Assembly (NCBI GenBank): GCA_900551945.1 | Contig: URYE01000041.1 | Location: 1-22,987, forward strand | DNA length: 22,987 nucleotides | Source of the DNA: an uncultured Eubacterium sp. | GTDB lineage: Bacteria; Bacillota; Clostridia; Lachnospirales; Lachnospiraceae | Direction: 5' to 3' | Shown: one piece after another, positions 6,887-14,886 of the stretch | How the letters are laid out: each line of letters starts with the position of its first letter | Position numbering within the stretch: position 1 is the stretch's first letter | Position numbers and translations under genes: made by a program | Notes under the pieces: model-generated | Seen by the model: only the letters and a program-made list of their open reading frames with translations | Databases searched by the model: none | Told to the model about the DNA's origin: nothing

Positions 6887-7276
6887 CTAAGCTAAAATAT
6901 GTACTTCTTTTACCAGCTTATTATTAAAAACAATTTGACATTTTGTCATTTTACTATTATCTGAATAATCACTATTAATTTCTTTTGCAAATTCTGCTAA
7001 TGATAAATTGTTATTATCCTTGTCATAAAAAATACAATCATTATCAAATACATAAGCTTGCGAACTTATATCTCCATTATCTGATAGGCTATATCTATCA
7101 ATCCCCTTTAAACTTGTAGAAACATCTGCTACATAAATAATTGTATCTTCTGATTTAGCTTCAGATTGTTGTATCACACTACTACTTTGTTCTTGTGTTA
7201 TATTATTTTCTGAATTGCCACAAGCAACGGTAAATAACATACACGAACTTACAATTAATAATATACTCTTTTTCAT
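6887..7276 (-). CDS. Small predicted lipoprotein of unknown function
   Basis: A 129-aa protein with a lipoprotein signal peptide: MKK, a hydrophobic stretch, and the lipobox-like FTVAC with the lipidated Cys at residue 19. A Ser/Gln/Glu-rich linker follows to about residue 45, then a small globular part (DTIIYVADVSTSL to the end) with two further cysteines. No family was recognised. The start at 7276 is set by the strong ribosome site GGAAGGTGAT just before it; an earlier in-frame ATG at 7300 is rejected. It is a single gene between the COG0523 cluster and aroA, with a long terminator hairpin. It would be anchored on the outer face of the membrane. Confidence 0.7.
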   Translation of the reverse strand: MKKSILLIVSSCMLFTVACGNSENNITQEQSSSVIQQSEAKSEDTIIYVADVSTSLKGIDRYSLSDNGDISSQAYVFDNDCIFYDKDNNNLSLAEFAKEINSDYSDNSKMTKCQIVFNNKLVKEVHILA

Positions 7277-7501
7277 ATAATCACCTTCCCAACATATCAA
7301 TCTATTGTATATATTTTTAATCTTATATCAAATAAATATGTTTTCAGGCTACAGACATCTTAATTACCTAATCTATATATACTAAATTGATTCAACACTT
7401 TTTCACAATGCAATAATCTACAACCATCATAACAATAGTTGTAAATATACACTACAATGAATTTTAAAGTTATTCAATTGCTTGAAGCTTAATTTTTTAC
7501 A

Positions 7502-8791
7502 TTAATGAAGACTATCAAGCACACTAAAGTAATTTTCAAATGTCTTACCACAACACTCGCAATTATCTATAACTACTCCCTCACATTTAAGTCCAACAAG
7601 TGCAAATGCCATTGCCATTCTGTGGTCATCGTAGGTTTGTATAACAGCACCTTGTGGCTTTCCTGGATATATTCTTATTGCGTCTTGTTCTTCTTCAACC
7701 TTGATACCAAGTCGTGTAAGCTCTGTTACGATGGCGTGTATTCTATCGGACTCTTGAAGACGAATGTGCCCAATATTTTTTATGTAAGTTGGTGTCTTTG
7801 CAAATGGTGCAATTGCTGCAAGTGTCATTGTCTGGTCTGAAAAATCATTCATATCAATATCAACACCACAGTAATCTCCATGTTCTGGGCCTGTAACATA
7901 TATTCCTTCACGTTCTTCTCTTATAACGCAACCCATCTGCTTAAGCACGTCAAGGAACTTCATATCGCCCTGCATAGAGTTTGAATGAACATTTTTAACA
8001 AGCACATGACCACCAGTAATTGCTGCTGCCGCATAGAAATAACAAGCTGCTGACACATCTGGCTCAATAAGATAAGTTTCAGCTAAATACTTCTGACCTT
8101 TCTTTATCTCATATACATTCCCTTCATGTAATGTATCACAACCAAACTGACGCATCATCTTAGTTGTTATTCTTATATATGAACCTTCTGTCTTTTTACT
8201 TGTAATATTGATTTTAAGTCCATTTTCAAGCATTGGCGCAACCATAAGAAGCGCACTAAGAAATTGTGTACTTTCACTTATATCAATATCAACTTCTGAC
8301 GCAGGCTTTGCTCCATTAAAAGAAGCACCTTTTACTTTAACCGGAAGATGTCCGTTTTTTTCAATAAATGTAAACTCAGCTCCCATAGCCGTGAGTGCTT
8401 CAAAAAGTGGAAGCATTGGTCTTTTCTTCATCTGTTCAGACGCATTGATTGTGTACTCACCATCTGATAATGCAAGCATAGCTGTTAAAAATCTAGCGGC
8501 TGTACCTGCACTTCCTACATCTATTGTTGCACTTTTCTTTGGAATATCTGCTCCATGTCCGTTAATTGCAACATAACGGTCTACTTCATTAACTTCTATA
8601 ATATAGCCAAGTGATATAAGACTTGTAAGAAAATGTCTTGAGTCATTGCTAAAAAGAACTCCATTTAATACACTTTTTCCATCTGCAAGCGCAGCCATAA
8701 GAAGCGCCCTATTTGTAATACTTTTAGAACCCGGTACTTCTACTGTACAATCCAACGGGTGATTAATTGTTTTAACTTCGTACTGTGACAT
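7502..8791 (-). CDS. aroA: 3-phosphoshikimate 1-carboxyvinyltransferase (EPSP synthase)
   Basis: A 429-aa cytoplasmic enzyme joining phosphoenolpyruvate to shikimate-3-phosphate, the sixth step of the shikimate pathway to aromatic amino acids. Visible motifs are PGSKSITNRAL (20-30, with Lys23, Ser24, Arg28), DVGSAGTAAR (91-100, the PEP loop, with GSAGT rather than the common GNAGT), KKRPM with Arg124, FSDQT near 317-321, RLQESDR (344-350) and YDDHRMAM (387-394). Length and order are those of a complete enzyme. GAGGTAA lies 7 nt before the ATG at 8791; the frame runs 25 codons further up but those residues are not conserved. It stands alone here, away from other shikimate genes. It ends with an unusual CECCGKTF segment. 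Confidence 0.95.
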   Translation of the reverse strand: MSQYEVKTINHPLDCTVEVPGSKSITNRALLMAALADGKSVLNGVLFSNDSRHFLTSLISLGYIIEVNEVDRYVAINGHGADIPKKSATIDVGSAGTAARFLTAMLALSDGEYTINASEQMKKRPMLPLFEALTAMGAEFTFIEKNGHLPVKVKGASFNGAKPASEVDIDISESTQFLSALLMVAPMLENGLKINITSKKTEGSYIRITTKMMRQFGCDTLHEGNVYEIKKGQKYLAETYLIEPDVSAACYFYAAAAITGGHVLVKNVHSNSMQGDMKFLDVLKQMGCVIREEREGIYVTGPEHGDYCGVDIDMNDFSDQTMTLAAIAPFAKTPTYIKNIGHIRLQESDRIHAIVTELTRLGIKVEEEQDAIRIYPGKPQGAVIQTYDDHRMAMAFALVGLKCEGVVIDNCECCGKTFENYFSVLDSLH

Positions 8792-9208
8792 AACCAAATT
8801 ACCTCGATATATTTTCCATATTTTCTGACTAAAATACCTTTGAAAGCCTATACTGACTAATATCATTATGACTTCACATTAGCAAATTACCTTTAATTAT
8901 ATTAATAATGTCCGTTGATAATATTCTTAAATCAACATTATTTCTATAACCAAAATGTATTATACGCCAAATACTAAAAATGTTAAGTACTTTTTGATTT
9001 TTATTTAAAATATTAGTACTTTCGCCGTAAAGTTATTAATTATAAAAATCAAATCCAATGTTTAAGTTAATATTTTTATGTTTTATTGAAAATATTTTAA
9101 AAAACTTAAAAATATGCAAAAAAAGTTAATAAAAAAACAAATTAGTACCTTAACATTTACAAAAATTATGTTTTATAACGTAAATTCATATCTATTTACA
9201 TCTTAAAT
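8792..9208. other. Gene-free, extremely AT-rich intergenic region with A/T tracts
   Basis: About 417 bp between aroA and the glycosyltransferase gene hold the aroA leader and promoter near 8959-8986 and otherwise long A and T runs, especially 9060-9180. AGTAC occurs several times (near 8987, 9013 and 9145), once as TTAGTACCT, which resembles half of a FapR-type site, but no full dyad is present. No coding frame or clear terminator is seen. Phased A-tracts might bend the DNA. Confidence 0.5.
8959..8986 (-). promoter_or_regulatory. Probable aroA promoter
   Basis: On the minus strand TTAACA (8986-8981), 16 nt, then TATAAT (8964-8959), about 170 nt upstream of the aroA start. The -10 is perfect, the -35 matches at five positions. 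Confidence 0.5.
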
Positions 9209-10420
9209 CTATAGACTTAAAAACCATTTTGCCCTATTATGCCATGTATCTAGCTTAACGGCTTTATCTATTCCTGCCATTGCAATGCGTTCTGCGTTAT
9301 GATTTTCATTTTTAAGAAGTTGCCTTATAATATCCGGAAGTGCTGACAGGTTGTTTAAATCATAGATTACAATATCTTTTCTATCTATATAGTTATCCTT
9401 GATATATCCACTTTTATCTGTTATACTTACACAACCATTTAACATGGCTGTAGCAATTCTATCGTGGAAACCGTCTTTAAACCATGGCATTACATTTAGC
9501 GCAAGCTTTGATTGGTTCATTAATTCAACTGACTCACGATATGATACTATATTATGGGTTATAAGATTGCTAGGATTACCCCACTTCGCCTTAATGATAT
9601 CCCAACCATCACCAAACACATCTATTTTAATTCCACTATCTACAACTGTCTTTATAACTTCTTGCCTAAACTTTGCCCTTATCACACTATCCATTCGACT
9701 AAACAGTAAAATAATCTGATGTATATATTCATCTGTTATATCCAAAGCATAGTCTTTCATACATTTTCTTATAGCTCGTTCAATTGTAAGTGACGTATCT
9801 TCATTGATGTATTGATACACAACTTGCCACATTGTTTTTAATGTATCGTCAAGGTTATCTATCTGTATATCAATATCTTCATAATCTCTTACACTTCCAG
9901 TAAATATAACATCATAACGTCTATCATTATAAGGTGTAATGTCATCATTTTGCGCCTTTACTCCTGCAAGTGGCATATATATACTTTTTCTTAATCTGCC
10001 TGTCCTTTTATTATAATCTGAACCCACACCGTAGTATCTATTAATATATTCTGCCTGTTCTCTATCCACACAAACAAAGGTAACATTTTCAATATCCGAC
10101 TCTATTGCATTGTGATAAAAAAATGGTGGGTCTGCTAGAATATCAAAGCATTTGACACCGCTTTTATTCCAATAGTTCCCACCGCTTATGTCGTCCATAA
10201 GCATACCTACGCTATTCATAAATATAACAAAGGTATCCTTATGGCTAACATATTCATTTATTTTATCAAACAACTTATCTTGAAAATAATGCAAGTCATT
10301 AACATTTACCATAAGAACATCTAGCCCTTCTTTTTCAAAGCCTATTGAAAGTTCTTCTGCAAATGCGTCAAGAGAGTCTATTATTCCCTTAAAAATAACA
10401 ACTTTTCTTGCATTAATCAT
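9209..10420 (-). CDS. Glycosyltransferase, GT4/CgeB-like (Glyco_trans_1_2 C-terminal domain)
   Basis: A 403-aa protein with two Rossmann-like halves. The N-terminal half starts KVVIFKGIID; the C-terminal half has IKIDVFGDGW (264-273), NIVSYRESVELMNQSKLALN (290-309) and DRIATAMLNGC (320-330). This is the nucleotide-sugar-binding layout of PF13524-type glycosyltransferases, including CgeB spore-coat glycosylation proteins. There is no signal peptide or membrane segment. Its ATG overlaps the citrate synthase TGA (ATGA at 10417-10420), so the two are translationally coupled. Acceptor and sugar are unknown; a role in surface or spore glycosylation is a guess from relatives. The middle region, 180-260, is not assigned. 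Confidence 0.7.
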   Translation of the reverse strand: MINARKVVIFKGIIDSLDAFAEELSIGFEKEGLDVLMVNVNDLHYFQDKLFDKINEYVSHKDTFVIFMNSVGMLMDDISGGNYWNKSGVKCFDILADPPFFYHNAIESDIENVTFVCVDREQAEYINRYYGVGSDYNKRTGRLRKSIYMPLAGVKAQNDDITPYNDRRYDVIFTGSVRDYEDIDIQIDNLDDTLKTMWQVVYQYINEDTSLTIERAIRKCMKDYALDITDEYIHQIILLFSRMDSVIRAKFRQEVIKTVVDSGIKIDVFGDGWDIIKAKWGNPSNLITHNIVSYRESVELMNQSKLALNVMPWFKDGFHDRIATAMLNGCVSITDKSGYIKDNYIDRKDIVIYDLNNLSALPDIIRQLLKNENHNAERIAMAGIDKAVKLDTWHNRAKWFLSL

Positions 10421-11811
10421 CGTGGTTGTTTTCCCTCATTTCTATCCTGCATATTACAATATGGTCTGTGATGACCTACATACTTGTAAGCTGGTCTTAT
10501 TATCTTACCTGCGTTGACAAGTTCTTCAAGTCTATGTGAACACCAACCTGAAATTCTTGCCATTGCAAACATTGGTGTAAATAATTCTTCTGGTATTCCA
10601 AGCATTGTATATACAAAACCACTGTAGAAATCGACATTTGCACATACTGGCTTAAACATCTGTCTTTTCTGCATAATAAGGTCGCCTGCAACATTTTCTA
10701 CTGTTTCATATAATCCAAACTCGTTCTGCATACCCTTTTCTTCTGAAAGCTTCTTAGCAAATTCCTTTAAGATAACTGCTCTAGGGTCAGAGTTTGTATA
10801 TACAGCATGACCCATACCATATATAAGTCCAAGTCCGTCAAAGGCTTCTTTGTCAAGAATTTTATTAAGGTATGCGCATATCTCGTCTACATTATCCCAA
10901 TCCTTACAATGCTCTTTAATATCAGCAAACATATTTTGAACCTTTAAGTTAGCTCCACCATGCTTAGGGCCTTTAAGAGAAGCTATTGAAGCAGCTATTG
11001 CTGAATAAGTATCTGTTCCTGATGATGTTACAACGTGAGTTGTAAATGTTGAGTTATTACCACCACCATGCTCTGCATGAAGTACAAGGCAGATATCAAG
11101 TACCTTTGCTTCAAGCTCTGTGAAATGTCCGTCATCTCTTAACATATAAAGAATATTTTCGGCTGTTGAATATTCTTTTTTAGGATTTTTAATCATAAGA
11201 GTTCCGTCTAACTTAAAATGTCTATAAGCTTGATATGCGTATACTGCAACTAAAGGCATTTTAGCAATAAGCTGTAATGACTGTCTTAATACGTTAGGCA
11301 CTGAGATATCGTCTGGATTTTCATCGTATGAATAAAGGCTTAAGATACTTTTCATAAGTGAATTCATAAGATTGTCGCTTGTAGCTTTCATAATTACATC
11401 TCTAATAAATGCACCTGACAATTCTTGTAAGTCTGACAATATATGTAAAAATCTCTTGAATTGTTCATCGTCTGGAAGTGAGCCAAAGAGTAAAAGATAT
11501 GTAACTTCTTCAAACTTATATCTAGCTCTTGACTTATCTTTTATTATATCAGCAACATTGTAACCTTGATAATATAATTCTCCATCCATAGGAATTTTTC
11601 TACCATTTACACTTTTACTTCCACAAACATCGGATATTTCTGTAAGACCTGTAAGTACACCATTACCGTTGCTGTCACGAAGACCTCTTTTTACATCGTA
11701 TTCAGTATAAAGATTTTGGTCTATAGAACCTGACCTTGTACACTCTTTCACAAGTTCTTCAAATGCACCTGCTTCAACTGTAGTTAGTTCCATCATCTGC
11801 TGATTATTCAT
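10417..11811 (-). CDS. gltA: Citrate synthase
   Basis: A 464-aa cytoplasmic enzyme condensing acetyl-CoA and oxaloacetate to citrate. Catalytic His245 lies in LHAEHGGGNNSTF, His284 in GPKHGGAN, the citrate-binding region in GMGHAVYTNSDPRA (332-345), and catalytic Asp394 in ANVDFYSGF. The N-terminus of about 60 residues is longer than in short archaeal-type enzymes. GGAGGAAG lies just before the ATG, inside the end of the upstream membrane-protein gene, with which it overlaps by 8 bp. No aconitase or isocitrate dehydrogenase gene is next to it in this window; instead a glycosyltransferase gene is coupled downstream, an unusual partnership. It likely supplies glutamate precursors in an incomplete TCA pathway (family knowledge, not shown here). 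Confidence 0.95.
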   Translation of the reverse strand: MNNQQMMELTTVEAGAFEELVKECTRSGSIDQNLYTEYDVKRGLRDSNGNGVLTGLTEISDVCGSKSVNGRKIPMDGELYYQGYNVADIIKDKSRARYKFEEVTYLLLFGSLPDDEQFKRFLHILSDLQELSGAFIRDVIMKATSDNLMNSLMKSILSLYSYDENPDDISVPNVLRQSLQLIAKMPLVAVYAYQAYRHFKLDGTLMIKNPKKEYSTAENILYMLRDDGHFTELEAKVLDICLVLHAEHGGGNNSTFTTHVVTSSGTDTYSAIAASIASLKGPKHGGANLKVQNMFADIKEHCKDWDNVDEICAYLNKILDKEAFDGLGLIYGMGHAVYTNSDPRAVILKEFAKKLSEEKGMQNEFGLYETVENVAGDLIMQKRQMFKPVCANVDFYSGFVYTMLGIPEELFTPMFAMARISGWCSHRLEELVNAGKIIRPAYKYVGHHRPYCNMQDRNEGKQPR

Positions 11812-12361
11812 TGTTACTTCCTCCTAAACTAATATTTTCTTTTCCAATACATGCTTGTGATAAATCGTAAAGTTCTTTTATACTGCCACTTGTAAAGCCT
11901 TTCTTATCAATTACAAGACATTCTTCACTTCCGACAAAGAAATAGAAATTATCTATATCTTGCTTTAACTTTACGACCCTCTCCCATTCAAACAGTTCGC
12001 TGTCATCATCTTCATCAGACACAGTTATTCCTGTTTCGTCTATGCTATATATGAACTTTATATTGTTCATATTACCATACAACTTATTATAGCTTTTAAG
12101 TTTGTTGCTATCCATTCCATACATTCCTATATAAAGACATATTACTGCCACTATCGCATATATGTACATTAATGGCTTTGATGTCTGCATACTTCCCATC
12201 ATATCGAATATAAAATATCTTACAAACATCATACCTGATACAAGTCCAAATGTATTATATATAAGTTTAAATCTTTTATATTTGTTATCATCTGAATTAT
12301 TCGCCCACATTATTCTTTTTATATATTCTTTTTTAAATGTGGTTGTATTCTTAATAACCAT
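11804..12361 (-). CDS. YcxB-like membrane protein
   Basis: A 185-aa protein with two hydrophobic segments (about residues 36-55 and 65-82, around GLVSGMMFVRYFIF and MYIYAIVAVICLYIGM) and a cytoplasmic C-terminal domain. ITVSDEDDDSELFEWERVVK followed by NFYFFVGSEECLVIDKKGF resembles the YcxB-like C-terminal domain, common in small uncharacterised Firmicutes membrane proteins. The start at 12361 is preferred because TGGAG lies 8-9 nt upstream; the next in-frame ATG at 12376 has no visible ribosome site. It is the first gene of the operon with citrate synthase and the glycosyltransferase. Function is unknown. Confidence 0.65.
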   Translation of the reverse strand: MVIKNTTTFKKEYIKRIMWANNSDDNKYKRFKLIYNTFGLVSGMMFVRYFIFDMMGSMQTSKPLMYIYAIVAVICLYIGMYGMDSNKLKSYNKLYGNMNNIKFIYSIDETGITVSDEDDDSELFEWERVVKLKQDIDNFYFFVGSEECLVIDKKGFTSGSIKELYDLSQACIGKENISLGGSNNE

Positions 12362-12455
12362 TTTTACAAACTCCATTTCTGAAATGTTATTTCCATTATT
12401 ATAATTAACCTCTTAATGTAATATTTTACTCATTGTTTGTGCAAATAAAAAAGCT

Positions 12456-13019
12456 TTATTTATGAAAAATAACATCATTGTATACAAGTTTATCTCCAAA
12501 AAAATCCCTATAAACATTCTCTGTAAGTTCTCTTATATCTTTATCTGTCTTATTATCTGAAGAAAAAAGTATCTTATATTCATTATCCATAAAGTTACAA
12601 CTTACATTGCTTACATTCATATGATTTTTCTTATAGAACTGTATTCTTTTTATCATGTTTTCTTTATTTGATAAATTGTCTTCGTAGTCTGGATTTTCTA
12701 CTTCTAATATAAGTTCTTTATTGTTATTAACTGCTATATTTTTTAATTCTTGTAAGAACTTAGAGCCAATTCCTGACTGTCTTTTTCCAGATAGTACTGC
12801 AAGATAATCGAGTAAATATGTATTGTATTTACTGCTTTTTATAAAAAATGCGTAGGCTAAAAGTTCGTTATTTTCATACATTCCATATGCAAAATATGTA
12901 TCATTTTCAAGCCCTGCCTCAATTTTTTTCCAAGGCTTTAATTCGCTTTTAGGAAAGTCATTTATCATGTGATTGTCAAATATGAACTTCATTTGTTCTT
13001 TTGATAATTTTTGTATCAT
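12456..13019 (-). CDS. GNAT-family N-acetyltransferase
   Basis: A 187-aa acetyl-CoA-dependent transferase. TYLLDYLAVLSGKRQSGIGS (about 67-86) is the central strand and acetyl-CoA-binding loop with the Q-x-G-I-G form of motif A, followed by FLQELKN and ELILEVENPD. The later YKKNHMNVSN matches the F-Y-x-K-x-G region of the fold. The substrate cannot be told. AAAAGGA is 6 nt before the ATG. A strong promoter lies at 13064-13092. It is a single gene, divergent from the SDR gene, with a large palindromic element between the two. Confidence 0.8.
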   Translation of the reverse strand: MIQKLSKEQMKFIFDNHMINDFPKSELKPWKKIEAGLENDTYFAYGMYENNELLAYAFFIKSSKYNTYLLDYLAVLSGKRQSGIGSKFLQELKNIAVNNNKELILEVENPDYEDNLSNKENMIKRIQFYKKNHMNVSNVSCNFMDNEYKILFSSDNKTDKDIRELTENVYRDFFGDKLVYNDVIFHK

Positions 13020-13063
13020 TATATTTCCTTTTTAGTTTTAATTTATTTGATTTATAGTTCAAT

Positions 13064-13092
13064 ATTATATTATAGATTTGTAATAATGTCAA
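13064..13092 (-). promoter_or_regulatory. Strong sigma-A promoter of the GNAT gene
   Basis: On the minus strand TTGACA (13092-13087), exactly 17 nt, then TATAAT (13069-13064): a perfect consensus promoter 45 nt upstream of the GNAT start codon. The hexamers are well outside the neighbouring palindrome at 13171-13397. Confidence 0.8.
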
Positions 13093-13170
13093 AAAAATGA
13101 ATAATTATACATTTTAAAATATTACTTTTTACACTACACTTTTATATTTTTTGACGAGTTATTTATCATA

Positions 13171-13397
13171 ACTTGAGTTTTTGTATTTTGCATTTTTTAG
13201 ATTTTGGAGATAGCAGTAGTATATAAATAAGCACACACCAGAAAAAGAACACTAAACTATATTTGTATGCCCTCGTCAAACAAGTATGTTTGTCGCTGTC
13301 ATACAAATATAGTCTATTGTTCTTTTTAATGGTGCATTTATTATTTATATACTACTGCTATCTAACGAAAGTTTATTTTTTGCAAAATATAAAAACC
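13171..13397. repeat. Intergenic palindromic element, copy B of the GATAGCA family
   Basis: Outer arms TTTTTGTATTTTGCA (13178-13192) with TGCAAAATATAAAAA (13381-13395) have one mismatch. The second stem is GATAGCAGTAGTATATAAAT (13209-13228), a perfect 20 bp with 13343-13362. The core keeps CACACACCAGAAAAAG on the left and TTCTTTTTAATGGTGCATT on the right, then ACTATATTTGTATG (13256-13269) paired perfectly with 13300-13313, and an apical CAAACA-AGTA-TGTTTG hairpin with CCCTC and GCTGT unpaired. Compared with the copy at 20754, stem bases change in compensating pairs while loop boxes are the same. It sits between the divergent GNAT and SDR genes. It does not match a family I can name. Confidence 0.85.
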
Positions 13398-13442
13398 CAC
13401 CACTACTTCAACTATGTTCTTTCTTTTCATTAATAATGTTGA

Positions 13443-13473
13443 TATAATATTCTTATTATTTATGAAAGATGGT
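13443..13473 (+). promoter_or_regulatory. SDR promoter -10 and ribosome site
   Basis: TATAAT at 13443-13448, with only a poor -35 (TTTCTT region at 13420-13425), is followed by AAAGATGGTG (13465-13474) before the ATG at 13480. This places the start codon downstream of the promoter and rules out an ATG at 13414 as the start. Confidence 0.45.
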
Positions 13474-13479
13474 GATTAT

Positions 13480-14235
13480 ATGGCGATAGCGTGTATTACG
13501 GGGGCAAGTTCTGGTATTGGTATGGAATTTGCTAAAAGATTGAGTAGAATGAATTATGAACTTATTCTTGTATCAAGAAACACTAAGGTACTTGAAAATA
13601 TGGCTAAGAAGCTTCCTTGTAAATGTGAAATTATTACTTGCAATCTTGCTTATGAAGTTAGTTGTAAGAAACTCGCTGATTATTTAAAGACTAAAAAATT
13701 AACACTTCTTATTAACAATGCTGGGTTTGGAGATTGGGGTCTTTTTGATACTACTGACCTTGATAAAGATTTGGATATGATTAATGTAAATATTAAAGCA
13801 CTTCATATTTTAACTAAGGAATTATTGCAAGACTTTAAGAAAAGAAATTATGGCTACATTCTTAATGTAGCTTCTTCGGCTGGCTTGCTTGATGGTGGTC
13901 CTTATATGGCTTCTTATTATGCAACAAAGGCTTATGTTACTAGCCTTACAAGCTCTATCTATGAAGAATTAAGAGAAGCTAACAGCAATGTTCATATAAG
14001 TATGTTATGTCCCGGTCCTGTGGATACTAATTTTAATAATGTGGCGGGTGTATCCTTTGCACTTTCTGGGATATCTGCTTCATACTGTGCCAAGTATGCT
14101 TTGTCCGAATTATTCAAAGGAAAGCTTACAATAGTTCCTACATTTACAATGAAAGCTGCGGTGCTTGCGGGTAAATTTGCACCTAGAAAACTACTTATTA
14201 GAATAACCGCTAAACAGCAATTGAAAAAGGGTTGA
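13480..14235 (+). CDS. Short-chain dehydrogenase/reductase (SDR), classical type
   Basis: A 251-aa NAD(P)H-dependent oxidoreductase. The dinucleotide motif is TGASSGIG (7-14), followed by VSRN at the cofactor-selecting position, LLINNAGFG (77-84), Asn104, LNVASSAG (128-135) with the catalytic Ser, and Tyr146-x-x-x-Lys150 in SYYATK. CPGPVDTNF (177-185) is the usual post-catalytic loop. All active-site residues are present. The substrate is unknown; relatives are annotated DltE/YohF-like reductases. The frame opens at 13414, but those 22 residues cover the promoter and are not conserved, so 13480 is taken as start. It is the only plus-strand gene between 1376 and the end, monocistronic, and ends in a long hairpin terminator. 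Confidence 0.88.
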   Translation: MAIACITGASSGIGMEFAKRLSRMNYELILVSRNTKVLENMAKKLPCKCEIITCNLAYEVSCKKLADYLKTKKLTLLINNAGFGDWGLFDTTDLDKDLDMINVNIKALHILTKELLQDFKKRNYGYILNVASSAGLLDGGPYMASYYATKAYVTSLTSSIYEELREANSNVHISMLCPGPVDTNFNNVAGVSFALSGISASYCAKYALSELFKGKLTIVPTFTMKAAVLAGKFAPRKLLIRITAKQQLKKG

Positions 14236-14239
14236 TATA

Positions 14240-14332
14240 AAAAATACATATACACTCCTAAATCTATATATACTGTCTAAACATTCCCCTATTTAATAAA
14301 ATTATAATTTATAAGAGTGTATATGTATTTTT
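14240..14332 (+). terminator. Long-stem hairpin terminator after the SDR gene
   Basis: AAAAATACATATACACTC (14240-14257) pairs perfectly over 18 bp with GAGTGTATATGTATTTTT (14315-14332), enclosing a 57-nt AT-rich loop. It starts 4 nt after the stop codon and ends in five T, so it would terminate the SDR transcript. Because the stem ends in A/T runs on both sides it could act in both directions. The long loop is unusual for a plain terminator. Confidence 0.65.
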
Positions 14333-14400
14333 GCTAATTAATTCCCTGCACAGCCATGCTTATCTTCATAAAAAATCCTTTCGTTTGCCATAGGCGGAAA

Positions 14401-14422
14401 CCCATTACCTTTAGGTGATGGG
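14401..14422 (-). mobile_element. Solo IS200/IS605-like hairpin end
   Basis: On the minus strand CCCAT-C-ACCT-AA-AGGT-A-ATGGG is an imperfect hairpin with a C-A mismatch, preceded by TCAACTC and followed by TTTCC. The same 22 bases occur at 22935-22956, preceded by TGAACTA and followed by CTTCT. Imperfect subterminal hairpins with this kind of flank are typical of IS200/IS605 or TnpB-only element right ends. No transposase or TnpB gene is in the window, so these are solo ends or remnants. An 11-codon frame with an AAAGGA site (14338-14373, minus) lies next to it and is not interpreted. Confidence 0.5.
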
Positions 14423-14464
14423 GAGTTGACATGTTACTGCTACTCTTATAATTTTAATTCCTTT

Positions 14465-14872
14465 TTATTTATTACTGTAATTACATATCTGCATTGACGC
14501 ACCATCTTCCATCACTACAAAACCATGCTTTTCATAAAATGGCACATTCTTTTTATCTTCTGGCATACATTCTATGTATAAAAAATCTTTATACTTTTCT
14601 TTTATATACTCTATCATTTTGCCAGCTATTCCTTGCCCTTGATAATCTGGGCGCACAAGTACATAGTGTATTTGCGCAAGCATTTCTGTATCGTCAAGTA
14701 CTCTTGTTAAACCTACAAGCTTATCATTATCCCAAACAGTAAGAACAGTTTGTGAGTTTATAAGTGCCTTGTATAATCGCTCTGGATAATTACCTGAACC
14801 CCAACCAACAGATAAAAATAAGTCTTGTACTTGTTCTTTTGTAAATATTTTTTCTTCTTTGTATTCTAACAT
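14465..14872 (-). CDS. GNAT-family N-acetyltransferase
   Basis: A compact 135-aa acetyltransferase. The acetyl-CoA loop is RPDYQGQGIAGKM (about 74-86), the classic Q/R-x-x-G-x-G/A form, followed by LYIECMPEDKKNVPFYEKHG with the conserved F-Y-E-K-x-G-F end. The N-terminus WGSGNYPERLYKAL resembles small GNATs of the YhfO/PhnO type, but the substrate cannot be assigned. AGGTG is 7 nt before the ATG. It follows the HxlR regulator gene with a 14-bp gap and is probably co-transcribed with it. Confidence 0.82.
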   Translation of the reverse strand: MLEYKEEKIFTKEQVQDLFLSVGWGSGNYPERLYKALINSQTVLTVWDNDKLVGLTRVLDDTEMLAQIHYVLVRPDYQGQGIAGKMIEYIKEKYKDFLYIECMPEDKKNVPFYEKHGFVVMEDGASMQICNYSNK

Positions 14873-14886
14873 TTTCTACACCTCAC

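Noticed and set aside
9140..9160. FapR-type lipid operator
   Set aside because: Only one half-site (TTAGTACCT) is present, no inverted half follows, and no lipid gene is near.
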